NCBI GenBank assembly: GCA_022842825.1
Contig: JALHOU010000012.1
Coordinates: 1 to 47,083, forward strand
Source of the DNA: Rubrivivax sp.
Lineage (GTDB): Bacteria > Pseudomonadota > Gammaproteobacteria > Burkholderiales > Burkholderiaceae_C
DNA length: 47,083 bases
Direction: 5' to 3'
Part shown: in pieces, positions 29,386 through 37,730 of the stretch
How the letters are laid out: each line of letters begins with the position of its first letter
Position numbering within the stretch: the stretch's first letter is position 1
Notes under the pieces: model-generated
Told to the model about the DNA's origin: nothing
The model's input: only the letters and a program-made list of their open reading frames with translations
Databases searched by the model: none
Program-made: the position numbers and the translations under genes

Positions 29386-30557
29386 CGGCCGGCCGCGTCC
29401 ATGACCTTCGCCACCGCGGCGCAGGTGCGGGCGACCTCTTCGTCGGTAAGGGTCGGATGCACGAGGAACATCAGGCTGGTCTCCCCGAGCTGGCGCGCAT
29501 TGGGAAGGCGCTCGGCCGGGCGCAAGCTGGTGCCATCGAACGCTCGTTCGAGGTAGACCTCGGAGCACGAGCCCTGGTACAGCGGAACACCCTCGGCCTT
29601 GACCGCTTCGACGATGCGGTCGCGGCTCCAACCGGGTGCCAGGCGATCGGGGCGCACGTAGACGTACTGTCGATAGCAGGCATGCTCGGTGTGCCGGGGC
29701 ACCCGCGGCACGCGCAGGGCCGCGAACGCGCTGCACGTGTCGGCAATGCGCGTGGCGATCTCGCGCCTCCTCATCGTCCACTGCGCCAGTCGCCCGAGCT
29801 GGATGCGGCCGATCACCGCCTGCATCTCCAGCATGCGCCAATTGGTGCCGAACGACTCGTGCAGCCAGCGAAAGCCCGGCGGATGCGGACGCTCGTACAC
29901 CGCCTGCCAGCTCTTCCCGTGGTCCTTGTAGCTCCACATGCGAGACCACAGCTCGGCATCGTGCGTCGTCACCATGCCACCCTCGCCGCCCGTGCTGATG
30001 ATCTTGTCCTGACAGAACGACCAGGCGCCAATATCGCCGATGGAGCCGACGCAGCGCCCGCGGTAGCGCGCGCCGTGGGCCTGTGCGCAGTCCTCGATGA
30101 CCTTGAGCCCGTGCTCGCGCGCCAGCGCCATCAGGTCATCCATTTCGCATGGCCAGCCGGCCAGGTGCACGCAAAGCACCGCCTTCGTGGCGGGCGTGAG
30201 CACCGCGCGCACCGAAGCGGCGGTGATATTGCCCGAGTCGGGGTCGACGTCGGCGAAGACCGGTCGCCCGCCCGCATTCACGACGCACGACACCGAGGCC
30301 AGGAAGGTCCTCGGCGTGACGACCACGTCATCTCCCGGGCCGATTCCGAGCGCCTTGAGGGCCACGTCCAGGGCTAACGTGCCGTTGCCCAGAGCCACAG
30401 CATGGGGCGTGCCGCACCAGGCAGCGAACTCGCGTTCGAAGTGCCGACACTCCTGCCCGGTCCAGTAGTTGACACGGCCGGAGGCCAGCGTTCGAGCCAC
30501 AGCCTCGATCTCCTCGGGGGAGTACACGGGCCAGGGAGAGAACGGCGTATCAAGCAT
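29382..30557 (-). CDS. pglE: DegT/DnrJ/EryC1-family sugar aminotransferase (PglE-like)
   Basis: PLP enzyme of 391 residues. The Schiff-base Lys is K185 in SFCQDKIISTGGEGGM, and the phosphate-binding region is near GNGTLALDVAL (57-67). Given its neighbours it should aminate the 4-keto-6-deoxy sugar made by the dehydratase, giving UDP-4-amino-4,6-dideoxy-GlcNAc as PglE does. Other DegT specificities (FdtB, WecE) cannot be excluded from sequence alone. Its start overlaps the acetyltransferase stop by 8 bp and its stop overlaps the dehydratase start by 4 bp. Confidence 0.88.
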   Translation of the reverse strand: MLDTPFSPWPVYSPEEIEAVARTLASGRVNYWTGQECRHFEREFAAWCGTPHAVALGNGTLALDVALKALGIGPGDDVVVTPRTFLASVSCVVNAGGRPVFADVDPDSGNITAASVRAVLTPATKAVLCVHLAGWPCEMDDLMALAREHGLKVIEDCAQAHGARYRGRCVGSIGDIGAWSFCQDKIISTGGEGGMVTTHDAELWSRMWSYKDHGKSWQAVYERPHPPGFRWLHESFGTNWRMLEMQAVIGRIQLGRLAQWTMRRREIATRIADTCSAFAALRVPRVPRHTEHACYRQYVYVRPDRLAPGWSRDRIVEAVKAEGVPLYQGSCSEVYLERAFDGTSLRPAERLPNARQLGETSLMFLVHPTLTDEEVARTCAAVAKVMDAAGR

Positions 30558-31221
30558 GTGGGCGCCCGGCCATGGGACGGGCTGGGTTGCCTACGACCCG
30601 GCCATTGTCGGCCACCGTGGAGACTACCACCGCGCCGGCTCCGACCAGTGCGTCGGACCCGATCTTCAGCTGGTGCCGCACCGAAGCCCCCAGACCAACC
30701 CACGTCCGATCACCGACTTCGACCGCACCGCCGAGTTGGGCGCCCGGACCGACGTGGACCGCCCGGCCGAGCCGGCAATCGTGGTCGACGGTCGCGCCAT
30801 GGTTGACGATGCACGACACGCCGAGCGATGCACCTGGGGCCACGACGGCCCCGGCGGCCACGAAACAGCCCGCCGAAAGCTCGGCATCGGGGCTCACGCA
30901 GGCGCGGGGATGGATCACGGCCGCCAGCCCCAACCCGAGCCGCAGGCAACGCGACGTGAGTTCGTCGCGCCGTGCGTTGTCGCCGATGGCCAGGTGTCGC
31001 TGCGGCGCCATGCCCGATGGCGCGTCGCTGGCGGAGAAGAACGCGTCAGCGCTGCCAAGCACGGGCCACCGCCCAACCAAGGAACCCGGCGCCCGGCCGT
31101 CGTCGAAGAACACCACCCTCTGCCAATGACCGGCTGCTGCCGCGGCGTCGGCGACCACCCTGCCGTGCCCACCGGCACCCAGGACCCACAGCTCATGAGC
31201 GGACCGGGCGCCATCACTCAC
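30550..31221 (-). CDS. pglD: Sugar O/N-acetyltransferase of the NeuD/PglD family
   Basis: 223 residues: an N-terminal Rossmann-like nucleotide-sugar-binding region (LWVLGAGGHGRVVADAA), then a left-handed beta-helix of hexapeptide repeats. The catalytic-type His is in IVNHGATVDHDC (H141, H147), and the end is VGNPARPMAGR. In this setting it should acetylate the 4-amino group to give UDP-diNAcBac, as PglD does. The start is the GTG at 31221, overlapping the stop of the upstream transferase as GTGA; no ATG is in frame near the conserved N-terminus. Confidence 0.88.
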   Translation of the reverse strand: MSDGARSAHELWVLGAGGHGRVVADAAAAAGHWQRVVFFDDGRAPGSLVGRWPVLGSADAFFSASDAPSGMAPQRHLAIGDNARRDELTSRCLRLGLGLAAVIHPRACVSPDAELSAGCFVAAGAVVAPGASLGVSCIVNHGATVDHDCRLGRAVHVGPGAQLGGAVEVGDRTWVGLGASVRHQLKIGSDALVGAGAVVVSTVADNGRVVGNPARPMAGRPHA

Positions 31222-31823
31222 TGCGTCACGCCCCTTCCGGACCCCCTGAAAGGCTCCATGGTCGCGTGGCCCGAAGCGGATACACCTTCGCGCTTGACCA
31301 CCTTGCCGAACGTTCTGCCGAGGATGCGGAGGTCGAGCCAGAAGCTCCGATGCTCGACGTACCAGACGTCGTATTCGAACCGCTGATCCCAGGTCTGGTC
31401 GTTCCGCCCATTGACTTGCGCCCAGCCGGTGACGCCAGGCACGACCTCGTGGCGCAATGCCTGCCGCTCGGAGTACAAGGGCAGGTACTCCACCAGCAAC
31501 GGACGCGGACCCACGATGCTGAGGTCGCCGCGAATGACGTTGATCACGCTCGGGAACTCGTCGAGGCTGGCGCTGCGCAGGAAGCGGCCGAGCCGCGTCA
31601 GGCGTTCGGAATCGGGCAGCAGCCGGCCGGCGGCGTCGCGTGCGTCGGTCATCGTGCGGAACTTCCACAGCCGGAAGACCCGCCCCCTCAGGCCCACGCG
31701 CGGCTGCGTGAAGAAGACGGGCGAACCCAGACCGAGGCGCACGACGATGGCAAGCACGACCAGTCCTGGCAACCACCCGGGGAGCGTGAGCGCGACGAAT
31801 GCAAGGTCGAACAGGCGCTTCAT
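31218..31823 (-). CDS. pglC: Initiating phosphoglycosyl transferase (PglC-like, monotopic)
   Basis: 201 residues, a minimal bacterial sugar transferase. A single N-terminal hydrophobic, probably re-entrant helix (RLFDLAFVALTLPGWLPGLV, with the Pro bend) precedes the catalytic core with WKFRTM, the catalytic D88-E89 pair in SASLDEFPSVIN, and SIVGPRPLL. It moves a phospho-sugar from a UDP-sugar onto undecaprenyl phosphate at the inner face of the membrane. Its small size and partners point to UDP-diNAcBac as donor; a WcaJ-like glucose-P transferase would be much larger. The ATG at 31823 is preferred to a TTG one codon upstream. It is the first gene of the four-gene overlap series. Confidence 0.9.
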   Translation of the reverse strand: MKRLFDLAFVALTLPGWLPGLVVLAIVVRLGLGSPVFFTQPRVGLRGRVFRLWKFRTMTDARDAAGRLLPDSERLTRLGRFLRSASLDEFPSVINVIRGDLSIVGPRPLLVEYLPLYSERQALRHEVVPGVTGWAQVNGRNDQTWDQRFEYDVWYVEHRSFWLDLRILGRTFGKVVKREGVSASGHATMEPFRGSGRGVTQ

Positions 31824-31983
31824 CAAGAAAGGTCATGCAGGCATGGGTGCAAGATGCAGCCTCTCGCGCCAATGGCGAAGAGACTTCGCGGTCCGGCCGT
31901 CCGCGGTCCGTGGAATGATCCCGGTCCATCGCCGTGGGCGCCTTCCTGCCCGCCAGCAACAGCACACCGCCAGTCGCGGCGCA

Positions 31984-33852
31984 ATGAGCAGAGGGAACGT
32001 CATCAAGATTCTAAGGCTGCCTCCGGCTTCGCCCCCCGTCCCGCGAGCCCGTAGGCGCCTGTGGGCCCTGGCGGCCGTGGCGCTGATGTCTGCCTGCGGC
32101 AGCGGAGGCGATGCGCCGCCCACTCCCGACGGCCTCGAGCCGGTTCCCGGGGACGAATCAGTTCGAGCACTCCGGGTCCATCCGCCGGCTGGTGAGGCTT
32201 CTGGCTGGTGCGTGCTTCGGACCTGGCCGGACGAGCGCACCCGCGTCTTCACCCAGTGCGATGGTCCGACGCCGAAGCCGCAGGCGTTCCCGCGCGGAGC
32301 GGAGGGCGAGTTGCTGGTGTTCGCGGTGGCAGAGTCCGACCCGTACCTCTATCTCCTGGTTTACGACACCCGCCGCAACGTGCCCTCCGGCCGGATCCCC
32401 GGCCTGGTCGACGATGGCATTGACGTGTATCGCGCGGACCGCCGCACGCCGATGTCGAGTCCGGACCTGGTCGCCAGCCGCCTTCCACTGGGCGGGTTCG
32501 ACCACGTCATCGAAGCCTCCGCGGATGCGCACGGGCTGACGGCCTGCGGGGTGCGCGCCTGTCAGCGCATCGGAACGGACTTCGGGGCCGCATCGTGGTC
32601 GGACCCGGCCCTGAACGCGTACGAGTTCGTCGAAATCATCCATCACGAGTCGTTTGTCGATGCCATCGTGCGCAGCGTCGACAATGGATTCAATGGCGCT
32701 GCGGTGGACGCCTCCTTCCACTATGCGTGGGCGCGCCTGGGACCGACTGGCCTGCAACAACTGCGGCCGATCGCCAGCGACTGCCTGCCCTTCCGGCTGC
32801 AAGCCGCCGCAGACTTGGCGTCCGCACCGCAATGGTCGTGCGCCAGATCGCCCGCCGACCTGGCACGGCTGTTCGAGTACGACCTGGCGCGAATGCCAGC
32901 CGGGGGTCTCATGGACTTTGGTGCGAGTAACCTCGAGGGGCGGATCGCCTGGAGCCAGGCCTACTACCTGAATGGACTGCTCGAACTGGCTGGGCCGCAC
33001 CTTGCGGGTCTGGGCAGGCACATCGACCGGGACGCACTCACGGCTCGCGTCACCAAGGAGGTCGATCTGCTGACCCGCATGCAATCGGAAGCGCAGGGGT
33101 ACAGCAGCCGCCGCTACTCCATGAGACGCAGCGAGAACACCTTCGCATTGCACTTGGGACGTATCTCGCGAACGCTGGCGTTGGCAAGCGATCGGGGAAT
33201 CGCGGTCGCCCCTGCGGCACTCGAACGACTGTCGGACCGCATTTGGACCCTCGCCGATACCGTGGAACAGCCGGCCGTCACGACTTGGCGCGGCACGTCG
33301 CACGTGACGCTGGCCTACCGCCGCGGCGCCGACTTCTGGTGCGACGGCGCAAACGTGCCGCACAACTACGTGACGGCCTACGTGCATGGGTTGCTGGCGC
33401 TGCGCGGCACTGACGGCGCAGCGAGGCAACGGGCCGCCAGCCTGTTGACGCCCTTGCTCCGGTTCGAGCCTGTGGCCACTTCGACCACTTGGAACTACTG
33501 GTGGGGCCAGGGCTTCGACGGCTGGTCCGCAACCGACGCTGTGTCCATCAACACGCCTGAGTACGTCGGATACCGGGATCCGGCCCACATCAGCTATCGC
33601 AGCCTCGACGCCTTGGCGCTGCTCCGCTTGTCCGAATTGGATCCGGCGGCCGTGCCAACCCCGGTCGTGGAGAACATCCGTCGGCTCGTGGCCAGCGGCG
33701 GCCTGCTGCCCTGGGTGAACGGCGAACTCGCCCGTTCACGCCGGTCGGTGACACTCAGCCGAGAGACAGCGTACCGGCATGCACGCAGCGCCGGCACCTG
33801 GGAGATCGAGGCCCAGGTCTGGGCTCTCGATCGACTGACCTCCGCTCCCTGA
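31984..33852 (+). CDS. Large lipoprotein, unknown; possible helical-toroid carbohydrate enzyme
   Basis: 622 residues from the ATG at 31984. The N-terminus is basic (RARRRLW), then hydrophobic, ending in a lipobox LMSAC with the lipidated Cys at 38. The next 280 residues have paired Cys residues and a beta-rich look. The C-terminal half (about 300-620) is helical and contains YSSRRYSMRRSENTFALHLG, VPHNYVTAYVHGLLAL and YWWGQGFDGWSATDAVSINT. This repeated aromatic and His pattern suggests an alpha/alpha-toroid, as in glucuronyl C5-epimerases and polysaccharide lyases. I do not recognise a named family. It is divergent from pglC (160 bp) and convergent with the wzy-like gene, so it is transcribed alone. 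Confidence 0.85.
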   Translation: MSRGNVIKILRLPPASPPVPRARRRLWALAAVALMSACGSGGDAPPTPDGLEPVPGDESVRALRVHPPAGEASGWCVLRTWPDERTRVFTQCDGPTPKPQAFPRGAEGELLVFAVAESDPYLYLLVYDTRRNVPSGRIPGLVDDGIDVYRADRRTPMSSPDLVASRLPLGGFDHVIEASADAHGLTACGVRACQRIGTDFGAASWSDPALNAYEFVEIIHHESFVDAIVRSVDNGFNGAAVDASFHYAWARLGPTGLQQLRPIASDCLPFRLQAAADLASAPQWSCARSPADLARLFEYDLARMPAGGLMDFGASNLEGRIAWSQAYYLNGLLELAGPHLAGLGRHIDRDALTARVTKEVDLLTRMQSEAQGYSSRRYSMRRSENTFALHLGRISRTLALASDRGIAVAPAALERLSDRIWTLADTVEQPAVTTWRGTSHVTLAYRRGADFWCDGANVPHNYVTAYVHGLLALRGTDGAARQRAASLLTPLLRFEPVATSTTWNYWWGQGFDGWSATDAVSINTPEYVGYRDPAHISYRSLDALALLRLSELDPAAVPTPVVENIRRLVASGGLLPWVNGELARSRRSVTLSRETAYRHARSAGTWEIEAQVWALDRLTSAP

Positions 33853-33860
33853 TCGCCCGC

Positions 33861-35093
33861 TCAGGGTACCGGTGCCGCTGCAGCTTTGCCGCGAGGGCGG
33901 CGGAGCCAGGGCTTGAGGATCGTGTGTGCCGCCAGCCAGACCATCGCGGCGAACACGATGTTGTTCAACAGGTATTGCAGGTAGTTCCCGTTCAGCAGAT
34001 CGATCACGAGATAGCAGAGGTAGGCCGAAAAGCCTGTGACCAGGAACCGCGACCCTGTGGCGGACACGATGCGCAGGCTCCATCGGAGCAGTGCCACCAT
34101 GGCAATGCCGCCCGCCAAGCAACCGAGGTATCCCCCGGCCACGTAGGCGTAGGAGAAGGCGAGCGAGTTGGAGTGGCTCGAGTCGATGCCGTGATGGAAG
34201 AACTCCACGCCGATCTTGCTTTCGATCGACTGTTCCGAGAAGAGCCAGACCCAGGCGTGGGCCGGCAACGCATCGGTGGGGCGAATGATGCCCAAGACGT
34301 CGAGCGCGTGGACATAGATCGCTGCCACTTCCAATGGCACCGTGAGGAGGCGGTAAATGATCGAGCCCGCGAACACCTCCACGGTGAGCCAGAAGTCGTA
34401 GTCGCGCGTGAACAGTTCAGGCTGCATCACGAAAAACGTGAGCACGACCAGGAGGAAGCCGAGCGGCAGCACCACCACCAGCCGCCGCAATGTGGTGCGG
34501 GTATCGGTCTGCCAGTACAGGAAGGCGGCGATCACGTAGTTGACGATCGTCGCCTTCTGCCCCGACCAAAGCGCGATATAGACGGCCCCGACCAGGGCTG
34601 CGACCGCCCAACGGCGCGATACGGCATCGTCCCGCCAGCGCGTCAGCACACCGATGGCCAGCGTCAGCGTCACTGGGGCCACGACATCTCGCGTCAAAAC
34701 ATACAGGCGTACGAAGAGGCGGTCCGGGTTCAGCTTGACGGCATCCTCGCGGGCCAATGCGGCGCCGAACGAGTCACCGGTCAACATGGCATCGAGCATC
34801 GGCGACCGGGGACCAACGATGGCCACGTAGACGACAAGCAACAGGAGCAACCGCGAGAGAAGCCTGAACCCCTCACGGTAATCGTCGTCGTCGCGCAGGC
34901 CCGGATCGACCGGCGACATCTCGAACATCCTCGCGCCAAGCGCCAGCCCGGCGAGAAAGAACGTGCACGCCACCAGCGCCTTGGCCACCGAGGCATCGGT
35001 GACGATCTCGCTGTCCAGGAAGAAGGCGGGCACGTACACTGTCAGCGCATACAGCACCAGTGCCATCCAGAAGAACTTCCTGCCGCTGATCAT
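33861..35093 (-). CDS. Wzy-like polysaccharide polymerase (multi-span membrane protein)
   Basis: 410 residues with about ten hydrophobic segments and a long periplasmic-type loop at about 260-310 (ALPAHAWVWLFSEQSIESKIG, then FFHHGIDSSHSNSLAFSYAY). The loop followed by glycine-rich spans is the usual look of O-antigen and repeat-unit polymerases, whose sequences are poorly conserved, so the call rests on topology and neighbours (Wzx, Wzz-like, OPX). The ATG at 35093 overlaps the GT-C gene's stop as ATGA. Its stop is only 8 bp from that of the convergent lipoprotein gene. A glycan-modifying membrane protein is the alternative. Confidence 0.75.
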   Translation of the reverse strand: MISGRKFFWMALVLYALTVYVPAFFLDSEIVTDASVAKALVACTFFLAGLALGARMFEMSPVDPGLRDDDDYREGFRLLSRLLLLLVVYVAIVGPRSPMLDAMLTGDSFGAALAREDAVKLNPDRLFVRLYVLTRDVVAPVTLTLAIGVLTRWRDDAVSRRWAVAALVGAVYIALWSGQKATIVNYVIAAFLYWQTDTRTTLRRLVVVLPLGFLLVVLTFFVMQPELFTRDYDFWLTVEVFAGSIIYRLLTVPLEVAAIYVHALDVLGIIRPTDALPAHAWVWLFSEQSIESKIGVEFFHHGIDSSHSNSLAFSYAYVAGGYLGCLAGGIAMVALLRWSLRIVSATGSRFLVTGFSAYLCYLVIDLLNGNYLQYLLNNIVFAAMVWLAAHTILKPWLRRPRGKAAAAPVP

Positions 35094-37504
35094 CGCGGCG
35101 CATTGTCACAAACAGCGACCGCACGTGCAGCCTTCAGCACGAGTTGTGACCGGCCACGGTGTTCGACCGAGAGCGCAAGGGCCGAAGTGCCAGGTGGCAC
35201 CCAGACGCGCCGCGCCACTCGGCGTGCGGACTCGCCTCGCAATGGCAGGTCCGCGAGCAATCGCGACGACTCCGCGATCGCGGAGCCCGCCCTGTGCGTC
35301 ATGAGATAGACGAGGACGTAGCCTTCGCCGGCGACCTCCATCTCGATCAGCCACTCGCGCCCGGCTGGCGGCAGCGCCAAGGTCGCGCTTCGCAACACGG
35401 TAGAACTCTCGCGCAGGAACAGCGGGCTCGCGTTCCAGCCGACGGAGAGATCTCCGACGGTGTAGGGGCCGGACCCCAGGTCACCCCTGAGCATGCTCTT
35501 GCGCCCCCCAAAGATGAGCTCCTCGCTACGGCGCCATGGGCCGAACGGAGCCTGAGCGCAGTCGGGTGCCTGGGCCTCGTCGTCCGAGCGCAGCCTGAAC
35601 ACCTGATAGCCGCCAGTGTCGGCGCGGAGTTCGGCCAGCGCCGGTTCGGCGAGCAGATCGACGAGGGCCGAGTTGTAAAAGGGAGGAAGCCAGTAGTCGG
35701 GCACGTGCACAAAGGACACCCCCTGTTGACGCAACCAACGTGCCGCCTCACGCTTCTCGCGCAAGCGATAGAACCCGAGCATGGCGGGATCCAGGTAGCT
35801 CAACATCTTCTGCCGCGAATAGAACATATCCGCCGGCTTGAGCGTGAGCACGCGTGTCGAGGACGCAAGACTCGCCAGCTCGCGTTGCACACCGATGGGC
35901 GCCCACCAGCCCAGCGGCCCACCGCCAGCGACCGCGCTCTTCCATGCCGGCAACCCGCGATAGGCCATCATGGTTCCCAACTGCACCACGATGGCCATCG
36001 CCAGCGCGATGATCGAGGCGCGTCGCCAACCGCCCGTCCTGGCCGGGATGCGCTCCAGCGCCGCAGCGCCAAGCATCGCCACGCAGGGCATGATGATGAG
36101 CATGTAGCGCTCGTTGCGGACCATGACGTCGACGCCGGCCAGCACAGACGCCAGGACCAGAGCGTGGTAGATCGCGCACACGACGGCGGCGGCCAGGAGC
36201 CCCGATGCCGCTCTCGCTTCTGCCGCACCCGGGGGCGGCATGGCCGGCCCCGGCGCACCGCTTCGGCGCCAATCACGCCAAGCCAACGGCAACCCCAGCA
36301 GCGCCAACCAGAACACAAGCGAGTAGGACTCGATGGCGAACCAGCCTTTCAGGAGGCCGTACTGGATCATCTCGGCGAGGGTGCCGATGCCTCGCATGAC
36401 CGTGAAGTACGATTTCCAGTCAAGGTTCGCGAACGCGAACACCGCGGGGTTGTCGCTGACCGGGTTGCCGAACAACGAGACGTTGCGAAGGTAGGGCCAC
36501 AAGCCCACGGCGCCGGCCGCGGCGAGCAGAGTCGTCATCTCCAGCAGCGCCCCTGCGCGAGATGTCCTCGGCGCCACGCGCTGTCGAACCAGGATCCATG
36601 CCACGGGCAGGAGAAGGGCCGGAAAGATGACCGCCACCGAATGCGTCCACAAGGCCGCTCCCAGCGCCAGCCCGACCCAAAGCCCGCGCCGCAGGGGCGA
36701 CGCATCCAGCCCGACCAGCAGCGCGAGCACCAGGGTCATGCCCAGCACAGGCAACGGGTCAATCAGCGACGACGCGGCGCCCAGGTAGAGCAACGGCGCC
36801 GCCAGAAAGAGCATGCCGGCGAAGAGCCCGCCGCGTGCCGTACCGCGCAGCGCGCCCAGAGCTGCCACCAGCAGCGCCGCAACGGTGAAGAACCAGGGCG
36901 AGATCAACCGCACGATCCAGGTGCCCGAGTCGCCGCCTTGGTGTGCGAATGCCAGCGCCACCATCGCCACGTACAGCGGGGGATGTGTCCAGGGTCCGAA
37001 GAAGCCGGATTGCGCACCGGCCGAGTCAAGCACTGGGTAGGTTCGCAGGTCTCCTGTCGCGTAGATCTCGCGCCCGACGATGGCGTACTCCAGCGCATCG
37101 TTCTGAGTGATCGGGATGAACGCGGCAAGGCACCACATGACCAACAGGCTGGCCACGAACATCACGGCTGTCGAGCGCGCCACTGGGTCCCTGCCGACGC
37201 CGACGACCGCCGCACCGGCGGCACGAAGCCGACGGTGGTGACGGCCGGCGATCCATGCCGAAGCGGCAGCCACGCTGACGAGCACCAGCACGGCCGCAAC
37301 ACGGTGGTCCGGATCTCGCCCTGGCGCGAGCCACAGCACAGCCACCGCGGCCAAGCCCACGAGCATCGGTGCAAGGGCCAGCCCGGCAGCCGTATCCACG
37401 CGAGCCGATCGCGCCGCACCGGACCACGGCAAGGCGCGCATGCCCCATAGGCCAGCCAGGGAGGCGAGCACGGCGGTTGTAGCCGCCAGGAGGATCCCCG
37501 TCAC
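35090..37504 (-). CDS. GT-C family glycosyltransferase with a C-terminal soluble extension
   Basis: 804 residues. About eleven hydrophobic segments fill residues 1-510. An early periplasmic loop has the acidic pair region ITQNDALEYAIVGREIY and a THPPLYVAMV motif, typical of ArnT- and PMT-like GT-C enzymes that use polyprenyl-phosphate sugars. The last 290 residues are soluble, with a Trp/Tyr-rich part (VSFVHVPDYWLPPFYN) and then a probable beta-sandwich near 655-800. This fits periplasmic transfer of a sugar to a lipid-linked glycan or protein. The start is the GTG at 37504, preceded by GGAG about 9 bases upstream. It is coupled to the wzy-like gene by a 4-bp overlap. Confidence 0.82.
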   Translation of the reverse strand: MTGILLAATTAVLASLAGLWGMRALPWSGAARSARVDTAAGLALAPMLVGLAAVAVLWLAPGRDPDHRVAAVLVLVSVAAASAWIAGRHHRRLRAAGAAVVGVGRDPVARSTAVMFVASLLVMWCLAAFIPITQNDALEYAIVGREIYATGDLRTYPVLDSAGAQSGFFGPWTHPPLYVAMVALAFAHQGGDSGTWIVRLISPWFFTVAALLVAALGALRGTARGGLFAGMLFLAAPLLYLGAASSLIDPLPVLGMTLVLALLVGLDASPLRRGLWVGLALGAALWTHSVAVIFPALLLPVAWILVRQRVAPRTSRAGALLEMTTLLAAAGAVGLWPYLRNVSLFGNPVSDNPAVFAFANLDWKSYFTVMRGIGTLAEMIQYGLLKGWFAIESYSLVFWLALLGLPLAWRDWRRSGAPGPAMPPPGAAEARAASGLLAAAVVCAIYHALVLASVLAGVDVMVRNERYMLIIMPCVAMLGAAALERIPARTGGWRRASIIALAMAIVVQLGTMMAYRGLPAWKSAVAGGGPLGWWAPIGVQRELASLASSTRVLTLKPADMFYSRQKMLSYLDPAMLGFYRLREKREAARWLRQQGVSFVHVPDYWLPPFYNSALVDLLAEPALAELRADTGGYQVFRLRSDDEAQAPDCAQAPFGPWRRSEELIFGGRKSMLRGDLGSGPYTVGDLSVGWNASPLFLRESSTVLRSATLALPPAGREWLIEMEVAGEGYVLVYLMTHRAGSAIAESSRLLADLPLRGESARRVARRVWVPPGTSALALSVEHRGRSQLVLKAARAVAVCDNAPR

Positions 37505-37730
37505 GTGGCGAATCTCCGACTAAGCAGCCCGCGTCGGGAGGGTGTTGTGCGAAGCCACGTGATCCGCATGGATGCGGACACCGGTTCGGCAATGTCGCAG
37601 GTGATCATGAGTGGTCGACGTCGCAGACGCCCGCAGGGCGACAGCCACGGCGTCCGCTCGATAGCGGCGCGGGATGATAAAGGCCGCGAGCTGCCCGCTG
37701 CGACTGGCGTATCGCAGTGTCTGTTCCCTG

